Shown here: piece after piece, positions 36,006 through 44,419 of the stretch
How the letters are laid out: every line of letters starts with the position of its first letter
Position numbering within the stretch: the first letter of the stretch is position 1
From: Candidatus Cryosericum hinesii
GTDB taxonomy: Bacteria; Caldisericota; Caldisericia; Cryosericales; Cryosericaceae
NCBI RefSeq assembly: GCF_003570985.1
Contig: NZ_QXIW01000031.1
Span: 223,015-287,014, forward strand
Length of the DNA stretch: 64,000 nt
Reading direction: 5' to 3'
Notes under the pieces: generated by a model
Database searches by the model: none
Told to the model about the DNA's origin: nothing
The model's input: the letters and a program-made list of their open reading frames with translations, nothing else
Program-made: the position numbers and the translations under genes

Positions 36006-36182
36006 ATGAGGGTCATTGGAGCGGGTTGGACGGACATCGGACTGCAGCGTCATACCAATGAGGACAGCTTTGCCGTCGTTCAGGAAGGCAAGGAGGTCGA
36101 GCGTCAGGGCGCCTGTTACGTCGTTTGCGACGGACTGAGCGCAAGCCGGGGAATCCAACGAAACGTGAGGATTCTGTCGTAA
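36006..36182 (+). pseudogene. truncated PP2C phosphatase, 5' fragment
   Basis: 58 residues. The first 44 or so (for example TNEDSFAVVQEGKEVERQG and ACYVVCDGL) match the intact PP2C at 41944 at about 85 percent, including the AGGAGGT ribosome site. Similarity stops abruptly after CDGL at about 36138, replaced by unrelated sequence and a stop. The metal-binding second half is absent, so it cannot be active. It sits at the left edge of the second liv cluster, while the intact copy lies beyond the right edge. Confidence 0.8.
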
Positions 36183-36193
36183 TCTACAGAAGC

Positions 36194-36222
36194 GGGGAGC
36201 GAGATACCGCTCCCCCTTTCTT
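36194..36222. terminator. terminator between PP2C fragment and second livF
   Basis: GGGGAGCG (36194-36201) pairs with CGCTCCCC (36208-36215), followed on the plus strand by CTTTCTT. Likely ends the minus-strand liv operon as well. Confidence 0.65.
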
Positions 36223-36223
36223 G

Positions 36224-36937
36224 TCAGTTCTTGTGCTTGCCGAGATAAGCCTCTTTCACTTTTTCGTCGGCCAGCAGGTCGGCGCCAGTGCCGAACATGG
36301 TGATGTTGCCGGTCTCCAGCACGTAGGCCAGATCCGCCGTTCTTAATGCCATATTCGCGTTCTGCTCGATCAGGAGCAGAGTGGTGCCCTGCTTGTTGAT
36401 CTTCTTGATGATAGAGAAAATATCCTGCACCACCAGGGGCGCCAGGCCCAAGGAGGGCTCATCCAGAAGCAGCAGTTGGGGGCGGCTCATCAGGGCGCGG
36501 CCTACGGTCAGCATTTGCTGTTCGCCACCGGATAGTGTGCCTGCCATCTGCCAGACCCTCTCCTTCAGACGGGGGAACAGGTCATACACCGACTGGAGGT
36601 CTTCCTGGATGCCTGCTCTGTCCTTACGAAGGTAGGCCCCAATCTTCAGGTTCTCCAGAACGGTCAGGTCGGCAAAGACGCGGCGGCCCTCAGGACACAT
36701 GGCGATACCCGTACCGATGATCCGGTCAGTAGGTTGACCCAGCAGCTCGTGATCATTCCACCGGATTGAGCCGCTCTCTGCCTTGACCAGACCGGTGATG
36801 GTGCGCAGCATGGTAGATTTCCCAGCGCCGTTGGCGCCGATCAACGTGACGATCTTGCCGTCGGGCACCTCCAGTGAAATGCCGCGAAGCGCGCGGATGC
36901 CTCCGTAGGAGACATGGAGATTCTCAATCTTAAGCAT
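36224..36937 (-). CDS. livF: LivF of the second branched-chain amino acid transporter
   Basis: 237 residues: Walker A GANGAGKST, signature LSGGEQQML, Walker B LLLDEPSLGLAP, and LLIEQNA. It begins eight bases inside livG. Clearly diverged from the LivF at 21.5 kb, with different insertion lengths, so this is not a recent copy. Last gene of the livKHMGF cluster 2. Confidence 0.93.
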   Translation of the reverse strand: MLKIENLHVSYGGIRALRGISLEVPDGKIVTLIGANGAGKSTMLRTITGLVKAESGSIRWNDHELLGQPTDRIIGTGIAMCPEGRRVFADLTVLENLKIGAYLRKDRAGIQEDLQSVYDLFPRLKERVWQMAGTLSGGEQQMLTVGRALMSRPQLLLLDEPSLGLAPLVVQDIFSIIKKINKQGTTLLLIEQNANMALRTADLAYVLETGNITMFGTGADLLADEKVKEAYLGKHKN

Positions 36938-37772
36938 CCTCGCTCACCCCCAGATACGCGTCAACGACGCGCTGATCGTTCTGAACCTTGGCGGGTGTGC
37001 CGCTGGCGATCAGCTTGCCAAAGTCCAGGACATAGATTCGGTCGGAGATATCCATGACCAGGGCCATGTGATGTTCGATGATGAACACCGTCAGTCTGAA
37101 GTCGGTGCGGATACGGCTGATAAAGGCGGTCAGTTCCTGCGTCTCCTGGGGGTTCATGCCAGCGGCCGGTTCGTCCAGGAGGAGAAGCTTGGGTTGAGTC
37201 GCTAGTGCCCGGGCGATCTCCACGCGGCGCTGTTGGCCATAGGGTAGTGAGGTTGCCAGTTCATTGCGGACCCCCTCCAATCCCAGAATTCGCAGCAGCT
37301 CGTCGCACTCCTCCCGCTGGCGTCGTTCCTCGAGCTTGTTCATACGGAAGGTGGCCGACAACAATCCCGCCGTGACGCGGCAATGTTTGGCGATCAGGAT
37401 GTTTTCAAACACCGTCTGAGACGACCAGAGGCGGATGTTCTGGAAGGTGCGGGCCACACCCATCCGGGTGATTTTATCAGGGGTTGGCTCAATCGCGTGG
37501 GTATACGCTCCGTTGTTCTCAGTCTTGTACAGTTTTTTCATTTTCCCGCGAGGATAGTTCTCTACGATCTTCTTGCCCTCGAAGTACACCACGCCATTGG
37601 TTGGGGGGTATACTCCGGTGATGACGTTGAAGGCCGTGGTTTTTCCAGCACCGTTGGGCCCGATCAGGGAGACGATCTCTCCTGCGTTGACCTCGAGGTT
37701 CACATTATCCACGGCAACCACGCCGCCGAACTGCATGGTAACGTTCTCAACCTTCAGTACGTTGTCGCTCAT
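36930..37772 (-). CDS. livG: LivG of the second transporter
   Basis: 280 residues, longer than LivG 1 because of a charged insertion after FEGKKIVENYPRGK (about 65-90), a feature common in clostridial LivG. Walker [37 protein letters not shown] and [12 protein letters not shown] are present. Confidence 0.93.
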   Translation of the reverse strand: MSDNVLKVENVTMQFGGVVAVDNVNLEVNAGEIVSLIGPNGAGKTTAFNVITGVYPPTNGVVYFEGKKIVENYPRGKMKKLYKTENNGAYTHAIEPTPDKITRMGVARTFQNIRLWSSQTVFENILIAKHCRVTAGLLSATFRMNKLEERRQREECDELLRILGLEGVRNELATSLPYGQQRRVEIARALATQPKLLLLDEPAAGMNPQETQELTAFISRIRTDFRLTVFIIEHHMALVMDISDRIYVLDFGKLIASGTPAKVQNDQRVVDAYLGVSEDA

Positions 37773-37793
37773 TTGCAGTCATCCCCTGGACGT

Positions 37794-39128
37794 TCAGAGT
37801 CTTTTGTGTCGTGTGCGGAACAGATCTGGCAGCTCCCTGTCGCCCATCAGTCCCCTGCTGAAGAACAGCACGACGATCATGACGATAATGGAGAAGACCA
37901 CCATTCGGAACCCGGAGCGCAGCAGAGGCACCTGCAGATCCGGGCTGATCAGGAAACGTAGATCCCCCAGGAGCAACAGCGTCCCCACCACGAGGGTAAT
38001 GACCCCGGATAGCTTGAGCGACAGTATCTTCCTGCCGCGTCCGACGGCCTCAGGGCGGCTCTTCTGCGCCTTGTTCTGCCTGTATACCACCAGAAACACG
38101 ATGCTCACCACGATGGCAGCGAAGATAATCGCGAACAGCAGCTTGGCGTTGAAGTTGGGCAACACAGTCGTGTTGTCCAAAAAGCGGAGCCACCACTCGG
38201 AGGAGCCGACAAACAGGAAAGCGGCAATGATGGAGCCGGAGATGGAGCCGATGCCGCCGAGGACGACGATCAGCAGGATTTCATAGGTCATGGCCGCCTT
38301 GAAGATCGTAGCCTGGACGCTGGCCTGATACATGGCCAACATGGCGCCAGAGATCCCGGCGAAGAACGAGCTGATGATAAAGCTCATGCGTTTGTGGTTC
38401 GCCAGATTAATCCCCATGGCCTCGGCGGCTACCTCGTCGTCCCGGATGGCCTTGAACGCTCGGCCATAGGTGGAGTTGATTATCAAAGTAATGACCCAGA
38501 TGCAGACGCCCGCGAAGACGAACGGCATCACGGTGTCCAGTTTCAGAGAGCCCAGATGGAAGTTCGAAAAGTTTGTGAAGTTGCTGAGCAGGTTGGAGCC
38601 GTTCGTGATGGGCCCCAGCTTTTCGTATTGCACCACGGCGCGGATGATCTCGGCAAAGCCCAGGGTGGCGATGGCCAGGTAGTCGGATTTGAGTCTCAGC
38701 ACTGGCAGTCCGATCAGATATGCAAAGACGCCCGCCACGATGCCTCCCAGAATCAGGCAGATGATAACGCCCAACAGCAGTCCCGGCTGACCAAGAACTC
38801 TACCGAGACTCTCCGTGACAGAAAAGCCGATGCCGCCGTTCGGATAGCGCTGATAGACCAACGCCTGGTTCTCCACCGGCACGGTCAGGATGGCGTAGGT
38901 GTAGGCGCCCAGCAGCATAAAGCCCGCCTGCCCCAGGGAGAACAGGCCTGTAAAGCCGTTAAGAATGTTCATGGACACGGCTACCAGCGCGTAGATCGCG
39001 CCCTTGCGCAAGACAATCAGCAGCATGACGGGAACACCGGGGACGTTGTCCAGCATTAGCACGACCGCAAGGAGAAGCAAAAAGGCCCCGACGATTATGA
39101 AGAACTGAGGTATTCTATTTCTTTTCAT
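37794..39128 (-). CDS. livM: LivM of the second transporter, long form
   Basis: 444 residues, about 100 more than LivM 1. The core has GFTGLFSLGQAGFMLLGAYT, LRLKSDYLAIATLGFAE and AIRDDEVAAEAMGINLANHK. The extension at the C-terminus adds two further membrane segments (about 372-392 and 410-430) after a basic linker, as in many Firmicutes LivM proteins. Four bases separate it from livH. Confidence 0.9.
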   Translation of the reverse strand: MKRNRIPQFFIIVGAFLLLLAVVLMLDNVPGVPVMLLIVLRKGAIYALVAVSMNILNGFTGLFSLGQAGFMLLGAYTYAILTVPVENQALVYQRYPNGGIGFSVTESLGRVLGQPGLLLGVIICLILGGIVAGVFAYLIGLPVLRLKSDYLAIATLGFAEIIRAVVQYEKLGPITNGSNLLSNFTNFSNFHLGSLKLDTVMPFVFAGVCIWVITLIINSTYGRAFKAIRDDEVAAEAMGINLANHKRMSFIISSFFAGISGAMLAMYQASVQATIFKAAMTYEILLIVVLGGIGSISGSIIAAFLFVGSSEWWLRFLDNTTVLPNFNAKLLFAIIFAAIVVSIVFLVVYRQNKAQKSRPEAVGRGRKILSLKLSGVITLVVGTLLLLGDLRFLISPDLQVPLLRSGFRMVVFSIIVMIVVLFFSRGLMGDRELPDLFRTRHKRL

Positions 39129-39132
39129 GCCG

Positions 39133-40008
39133 TCACACTTTCTGCGTCGGCTTTTCTCCGAAGAGGCCGGTGGGTTTGACTACCAGAATGATGATCAGCA
39201 GAGCGAACGTGACGGCGTCGGAGAAAGTGGTCAGGCCGGCACCCTTGGTCAAGGTCTCGGAGATTCCGATGATGAAGCCACCCAGCACGGCGCCGGGGAT
39301 GGAGCCGATGCCGCCGAACACTGCGGCCACGAAGGCCTTCAGGCCGGGCATGGCGCCCACTACGGGAGTGACAGTGGCGTAATTGGAGAAGTACAGCAGG
39401 GAGCCCACCGCCGCCAGTGCAGACCCGACGACAAACGTGAAGCTGATGACGTTGTCGATCTTGATTCCCATGAGCTGAGCTGTCTCGAAATCACGGGACG
39501 CGGCGCGCATGGCCATGCCGATTTTTGTCTTTTGAATCAGGATGACCAGCGCTACCACCAGGATCAGCGTCAAGAAGGGCGTGATGATGGTCACGCGCTT
39601 CGTGGTGTAGCCCAGGATGGTGACGGAGTTGCTGATCCAGGGGATAATGGGGTACCGCTTGGCCAGACCGCCGGTGATATACCACATCACATTCTGCAGA
39701 AGATAGCTCATGCCGATGGCGGAGATCATGACAGACATGCGGGGCGCGGAGCGCAGGGGCTTATACGCCACTCGTTCCACCAGAACACCCATGAAAATGG
39801 TCAACAGAATCACGACGGCAACAGAGACGTAGATAGGAAGGCTGGCGGCGGCGTACACCATGAAGAAGCCGGCCGCGGTGAAAATATCGCCGTGGGCAAA
39901 GTTGATCAGTCGCAGAATACCGTAGACCATCGTGTAGCCTATGGCAATCAGAGCGTATTGACCACCTACGGAGATGCCGCCGAGCAAGTAGGGCAATATT
40001 CTAGCCAT
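39133..40008 (-). CDS. livH: LivH of the second transporter
   Basis: 291 residues, with YALIAIGYTMVYGILRLINFAHGDIF, and the GIGSIPGAVLGGFIIGISE loop. Start after GGAGG at seven bases. Separated from livK by an 86-base gap with a GC-rich hairpin. Confidence 0.92.
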   Translation of the reverse strand: MARILPYLLGGISVGGQYALIAIGYTMVYGILRLINFAHGDIFTAAGFFMVYAAASLPIYVSVAVVILLTIFMGVLVERVAYKPLRSAPRMSVMISAIGMSYLLQNVMWYITGGLAKRYPIIPWISNSVTILGYTTKRVTIITPFLTLILVVALVILIQKTKIGMAMRAASRDFETAQLMGIKIDNVISFTFVVGSALAAVGSLLYFSNYATVTPVVGAMPGLKAFVAAVFGGIGSIPGAVLGGFIIGISETLTKGAGLTTFSDAVTFALLIIILVVKPTGLFGEKPTQKV

Positions 40009-40033
40009 AAGGGAACCTCCAAAGCCTATATTT

Positions 40034-40062
40034 AAGCGCCGGGGGGGCCTCCACCGGCGCTT
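40034..40062 (-). terminator. intercistronic hairpin between livK and livH
   Basis: AAGCGCCGG (40034-40042) pairs with CCGGCGCTT (40054-40062). In the livK-to-livH direction it has no U tail, so it would act as a partial terminator or mRNA-stabilising element that keeps binding-protein levels above permease levels. Confidence 0.55.
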
Positions 40063-40094
40063 TTTGCCTTACGCTGCTCTACAACTGATACGTA

Positions 40095-41273
40095 TCAGCT
40101 TGCACCAGACTGCCGCTTGACGAACTTGAAGACGCCATTGTCTGCCTGCTTGATGAAGGCATCGCTCTTGGCTGCATCGCCGCCATTCGGGAAGCTGATG
40201 TGGCCTGTTACTCCGTCAAAGCTGACCTTGGGCATGGCATTCTTGATGTCTTCGCCCGTGGTGGAATTGGCGATCTTGATGGCCTCGATGGCGGTCATAT
40301 AGGCGTCATAGCCCAGTGCAGACACAGCTGCAACAATGTCGTTGCCGCCGTTGTCGGTCTTGTGCTGAGAATCGGCGTTCAGCCATGCCTTGAAGCCCGA
40401 GACGAAGGTCGCGGCCACGCCGGATTTGTCGTTCTCGTCGAAGAAGGTGGAGACATATACTTTCAGATTGGTGCCCTTCTGCGCGTCCAGAATCACGGAG
40501 GACTCCCAGGTGTCTCCAGCGGTGATGGGGATTTTGCACCCGGCGGATGCCGCTTGGCTGATGATCAGGGAGGCATAGGTGGTGGCGGAGGGAGCGAAGA
40601 TCACGTCCGCACCGTAGGAGATGGCGTTCTGGATATAGGCGGAGAAGTCAGACGTGCCCTCGGGGAACGCTTCCGATTTGACCTCGCCGCCTTGTTTCTT
40701 AAACGCGTTGGCAAAGTAAGTGGCAAGTCCGCTGCCATAGTCCTCGCCCAACATGTTGAGAACGTATGCCTTCTTGGCATTGAACTGGTCCTTGACAAAG
40801 CTGGCCATGACGCTGCCCTGGAAAGGATCGATGAAGCACACCCGGAAGTAGTAAGGACGGTTCTGTGTGACGGCGGGGTTGGTGCAGCTAGCGCCGATGG
40901 CGGGGATCTTTGCCTGCTCAAAAATAGGCGCCGCAGCCATGGACACACCGGAACCGTAAGAGCCCAGCACCACAGACACGTTATCGGACACCAGTTGCTG
41001 TGCGGCCGTAGGGGCCTTGTCGGTGGCAGACTGGTTATCCACGATCTTCAGAACCACATTGTAGGTTTCGCCGTTGATCGCAACGGTGGGAGTCACGGAG
41101 TTGGCGTACTGCATACCCAGGGTTTCCTGCTTGCCGCCAGCGCCGTTATCGCCGGAGGCCGGTTCGAACACACCAATACTCAGCGTCTTGCTGCTTGTGT
41201 TGCTTGATTTACCGCACCCGACGAGACTCAGGGTCATTGCCAGAACGATCATCACTGTCAGAAGCTTTTTCAT
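40095..41273 (-). CDS. livK: branched-chain amino acid binding lipoprotein of the second transporter
   Basis: 392 residues with signal peptide MKKLLTVMIVLAMTLSLVG and lipobox Cys at 20, followed by a Ser/Thr/Asn-rich linker. The type I binding fold contains GVFEPASGDNGAGGKQ and SYGSGVSMAAAPIFEQ. It is far from the two LivK copies at 25-28 kb and looks clostridial in style. Specificity unknown. Confidence 0.9.
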   Translation of the reverse strand: MKKLLTVMIVLAMTLSLVGCGKSSNTSSKTLSIGVFEPASGDNGAGGKQETLGMQYANSVTPTVAINGETYNVVLKIVDNQSATDKAPTAAQQLVSDNVSVVLGSYGSGVSMAAAPIFEQAKIPAIGASCTNPAVTQNRPYYFRVCFIDPFQGSVMASFVKDQFNAKKAYVLNMLGEDYGSGLATYFANAFKKQGGEVKSEAFPEGTSDFSAYIQNAISYGADVIFAPSATTYASLIISQAASAGCKIPITAGDTWESSVILDAQKGTNLKVYVSTFFDENDKSGVAATFVSGFKAWLNADSQHKTDNGGNDIVAAVSALGYDAYMTAIEAIKIANSTTGEDIKNAMPKVSFDGVTGHISFPNGGDAAKSDAFIKQADNGVFKFVKRQSGAS

Positions 41274-41304
41274 TCTTCTCTACCCCCTCACCCTAAAGAA
41301 TCGT

Positions 41305-41340
41305 CCATAGAAGATGTGAAGAATTCTTCATTTTCTATGG
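41305..41340. promoter_or_regulatory. nested palindrome just downstream of the livK2-cluster promoter
   Basis: CCATAGA (41305-41311) and TCTATGG (41334-41340) enclose the perfect 14-base palindrome TGAAGAATTCTTCA (41317-41330). It falls in the first 45 bases of the predicted transcript. Good candidate for an operator of the second liv operon. Confidence 0.5.
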
Positions 41341-41353
41341 CCATCGTGTTTGC

Positions 41354-41382
41354 ATTTTATGCATACTGTCAGAAATTTACAA
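41354..41382 (-). promoter_or_regulatory. promoter of the second liv operon
   Basis: On the minus strand TTGTAA, 17-base spacer, TAAAAT. It is A/T-rich and starts transcription about 75 bases ahead of livK. Confidence 0.55.
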
Positions 41383-41943
41383 GGGGCATTCGTTTCCTGC
41401 TACGTTGCCATGACATGCTTCCTTGTTTATTCCTCTTGGCACCGGAAGGATACTACGCAATGGGCCGACTGGTTCTGGCTGCAGCAGGACTGGCTCGCCA
41501 ACAGACTGGGCACGTGGGCGGCGAAACTGGCCAGCACCTCGGATGGGTTCCCGGAAGCGACAGGCAAGCAGGAAGGAGATTCTGCACCGCTGTGACCTGC
41601 GCTTCTCATTTCCGCATTGCGAGAAGTCCGCCGCCGTTGGTAGCCCGACCATTAGCTTCGGTGTTGGACATTTGCCGAGGGGGATCGGATGTTACTACCG
41701 TTTCTGCGCAAAACCGGAGGTTGCATTGGCTACGGTTCCGATAGACTAAATGTGTCGGAGTGCGAACTCTGACATGGCGAAGACGAACGTCTCACTTGCT
41801 ATGGGGCGTTTAGTATTTCCAGAGTTGGGTTGGTTGTGTGCATCTGGTACAAGCATGCCACGGTGTCGCAATTCATTTGGGAGGAATCGCACGAGTTTGC
41901 CATCGCCTCCAGGGAAGAATATACTCAGTGTCAGGAGGTGGCC
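41383..41943. other. gap with one unsupported short frame
   Basis: Holds an 81-residue frame ending at 41595 whose last half (for example WADWFWLQQDWLANRLGTWA) looks helical and protein-like, but it lacks a ribosome site and family match. It could be the tail of a gene broken by arrival of the liv cluster. Otherwise only the 5' region of PP2C is seen. Confidence 0.25.
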
Positions 41944-42705
41944 ATGAGAATCACCGGGGCTGGATGGACAGACATCGGATTGCAGCGGGACACCAATGAG
42001 GACAGCTTTGCCATCACGCAGGAGGGCAAGGAGGTCGAGCGTCAGGGCGCGTGTTACGTCGTTTGCGATGGTCTCGGCGGAGCACAGGGAGGAGAAGTCG
42101 CTTCGCGTACGGCTGTGGAGACGTTTGTCGCGGCATGGTGCTCGCGGGAGTTGTCGGCCGAAGACACGAAACAGCGGCTGCGGCTCGCCGTCCATGAAGC
42201 GAATGCGGTCGTCTACCGCCTGTCGCTTTCGTCGGAGGAACTGGCGGGCATGGGGACGACACTGGTGGGGTTCGTGCCGCACGCAGAGCGTGCGTATATC
42301 TGCAACGTCGGTGACAGCAGGTGCTACCGCCTTCGAGGCGATGTACTGACTCAGCTGACGGAGGACCATACCATGGCGGCGGACATGATACGCCAGGGAC
42401 TGCTGGACCCCGCCTATGCGCGGAACGTCAGCGAACGGAACATCCTGACCAGGGCGCTCGGGACTGCGGCGAGGGTCGAGGTCGATGTCGTGTCGGACGA
42501 GCTGTGCGCTGGCGACCGGTATCTTCTTTGCTCAGACGGGCTGTGGGGCACGATTTCCGAGTCCGACCTCAAGGCCGGCCTGACAGAGGGATCTCCAGAG
42601 GAGGCTGCGCACCGTCTGGTGGACCTTGCCAACACGTGTGGAGGGCCGGACAACAGTACTGCCATTGTAGTGGACGTTCAGGAAGCAGCCGGCGTCGCCG
42701 ACTGA
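41944..42705 (+). CDS. PP2C-family Ser/Thr protein phosphatase
   Basis: 253 residues with complete PPM motifs: TNEDSF, VVCDGLGGAQGGEVAS, MGTTLVGF, NVGDSRCYRL, LTEDHT, LLCSDGLWGTI and GGPDNSTAIVV carry the metal-binding Asp set. It removes phosphate from Ser/Thr on proteins; a partner kinase is not in the window. The ATG follows AGGAGGT. Upstream gene of a PP2C, TPR, DnaJ series. A truncated relative lies at 36006. Confidence 0.9.
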   Translation: MRITGAGWTDIGLQRDTNEDSFAITQEGKEVERQGACYVVCDGLGGAQGGEVASRTAVETFVAAWCSRELSAEDTKQRLRLAVHEANAVVYRLSLSSEELAGMGTTLVGFVPHAERAYICNVGDSRCYRLRGDVLTQLTEDHTMAADMIRQGLLDPAYARNVSERNILTRALGTAARVEVDVVSDELCAGDRYLLCSDGLWGTISESDLKAGLTEGSPEEAAHRLVDLANTCGGPDNSTAIVVDVQEAAGVAD

Positions 42706-42749
42706 GAGGCACTTCGTCTGTTCATCTTGCGAAACCAGGAGGGCAATCT

Positions 42750-42827
42750 GTGAAAAGCAGGTCATGCCTGTTGGACACGATGTCCGTGGCATGGTCATGG
42801 TTGTCGCCAGGTGTTCTGCTACAATAA
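42750..42827 (+). CDS. possible 25-residue peptide
   Basis: GTG start with AGGAGGG in front, encoding MKSRSCLLDTMSVAWSWLSP and five more residues to TAA. It lies between PP2C and the TPR gene. Only the ribosome site supports it. Confidence 0.25.
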   Translation: MKSRSCLLDTMSVAWSWLSPGVLLQ

Positions 42828-42905
42828 TGGACATGTCGGCCCGGCTGGAGCGACGAATGTACCATCATGAGGCGTAATTACCAGCTGACCCCAAAGGAGA
42901 CGAAA

Positions 42906-43763
42906 ATGAATGACAGGAACAGCCAGACGGTCGAAGAGCGTGTGGTCGCCCTGCTGAAAGCAAATCGCAAGGACCTGCGGGCATTCGTACGCGCAGTCGA
43001 AGCGCTTGTACCGCCAGACGGTGATGTCGCAGGCTTCCTGGACGAGATGGGCGTGTCGCTTGCTTCCGAGGATAGGGCCATTGGCTCTTTGGAGCTTTGG
43101 GACAAGGCAGCGAAAATGTACGAGGAGCAGTCGCGTCTCGAAGAGGTTGCTCAGTTGTACGCCAACATGGGTCCGATCGCTGCCCAGACGGGAGATATCC
43201 CGCGCGGCATCAGGTTCTCCAGGAAGGCTGAGGAACTGGCGGCTCACCTGGAGCCAGACCCTGAACTTGTCTACCACATCTCATCCGACCTGGGAGCGAT
43301 GTACGCGGAGGTGGGAGACTGGGAGAAGGCGATGTACGAGGACAGCCGCGCTCTCGAAGTGTCACGCGCCACGGACAACTGTGCCGGGCAGATCAATGCG
43401 TTGCTTGCTCTTGCACAGGTCAGCCTTGCCCGGCAGGACCTGGTGTCTGCGCGCAGCGAGGCCATGGGGGCGTTCTCACTGGCTCACTCGTGCAGTGACA
43501 GTCTGCTCGAGGCCGAGGCCATGCGAGCGGTCGGAGATGTCTCGGAGGCAGCAGGGGAGCACGAACAGGCCATCCGCCAGTATGAGCAGGGTTTGGCTCT
43601 CGAGGTGATGTTATCGGATCCCGAGGTACGGGCGCAGCTCCACTTCGCCATGAGTGTGGCGTGCGATGCCATGGGCAACGCTGTGAGGGCGGCACAGGAA
43701 CGGAATCTGGCCGAAGCGGTCGGGCTCCCGACGGACGCGGAGGATAATGACAGTGACGCCTGA
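42906..43763 (+). CDS. tetratricopeptide repeat protein, paralogue of the one at 19.4 kb
   Basis: 285 residues. Helical repeats extend from about 50 to 270, for example AIGSLELWDKAAKMYEEQ and AIRQYEQGLALEV. YANMGPIAAQTGDIPRGIRFS and SDLGAMYAEVGDWEKAMY mirror the 19.4-kb protein. Acidic end. The ATG follows AAAGGAG. Its last 17 bases overlap the J-domain gene, so the two are made together and may form one complex. Confidence 0.78.
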   Translation: MNDRNSQTVEERVVALLKANRKDLRAFVRAVEALVPPDGDVAGFLDEMGVSLASEDRAIGSLELWDKAAKMYEEQSRLEEVAQLYANMGPIAAQTGDIPRGIRFSRKAEELAAHLEPDPELVYHISSDLGAMYAEVGDWEKAMYEDSRALEVSRATDNCAGQINALLALAQVSLARQDLVSARSEAMGAFSLAHSCSDSLLEAEAMRAVGDVSEAAGEHEQAIRQYEQGLALEVMLSDPEVRAQLHFAMSVACDAMGNAVRAAQERNLAEAVGLPTDAEDNDSDA

Positions 43764-44343
43764 GAAGGACCTGTACGGCGTTCTCGGCGTGAGCCCGTCA
43801 GCGCCCCAGGAGCAGATCCGTTCGCAGTATCGGGTCCTGGTGAGGAAATACCACCCGGACTTGCACCCCGGCGACGCGAGTGCCGCTCTCATGATGGAAC
43901 GGGTCAACGCGGCATACGACGTCCTCGGCAACCCTGAGGAGCGGCAGCAGTACGACGCCCAGATCAGCGCATCGTCGCAGAGCTGGGGTGAGACCGCTGC
44001 TCCCAGCAGCTACGGACAGTCTGTATACCGCAACCCTGCTGCCGGCGCGGGACCTCAGTCCACATGGAATCCACAGTGGGGCAACGCGGGGGCGGACCCG
44101 CGTGAGCGGCAGGCCGAAGCTGAGGCGATGTGGGAGGCGATGCGCTCTCAGGAGCGCACGAGAGGCGGTCAGTTCAGTGACGTGTGGGCCAACGTCCCGG
44201 ATCAGCGTGCGCAGGAAGACCTGAGCGGCTGGGCCGTGGCCGGGCGTGTCATCTGGCTTATCGTCCGTATCGTGTTTGGTATCCTGTTTGTTGTACTGCG
44301 CTTGCTGAACACGAGGGTGGATGATCGCAACGACTTCTTCTAG
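43747..44343 (+). CDS. J-domain protein with C-terminal membrane anchor
   Basis: 198 residues. An N-terminal J domain (about 7-70) has the HPD motif in VRKYHPDLHPG and the helix IV region LGNPEERQQYD. A Gln/Ala/Gly-rich linker follows, and a hydrophobic helix at about 165-187 is followed by NTRVDDRNDFF. No zinc-finger or DnaJ C-terminal domain, so it is a co-chaperone that would recruit DnaK to the membrane or to the TPR partner. GGAGG precedes the ATG. Confidence 0.85.
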   Translation: MTVTPEKDLYGVLGVSPSAPQEQIRSQYRVLVRKYHPDLHPGDASAALMMERVNAAYDVLGNPEERQQYDAQISASSQSWGETAAPSSYGQSVYRNPAAGAGPQSTWNPQWGNAGADPRERQAEAEAMWEAMRSQERTRGGQFSDVWANVPDQRAQEDLSGWAVAGRVIWLIVRIVFGILFVVLRLLNTRVDDRNDFF

Positions 44344-44369
44344 CACGTGTCCTGCACACAGAATATGAT

Positions 44370-44400
44370 AATGGCCCACCCCGCGGGGTGGGCCATTTCG
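44370..44400. terminator. bidirectional terminator between DnaJ-like and E1-like genes
   Basis: AATGGCCCACCCC/GGGGTGGGCCATT, a perfect 13-pair stem at 44370-44397, between two converging genes. Confidence 0.8.
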
Positions 44401-44419
44401 GTCATGTTTGGGCGTGACG

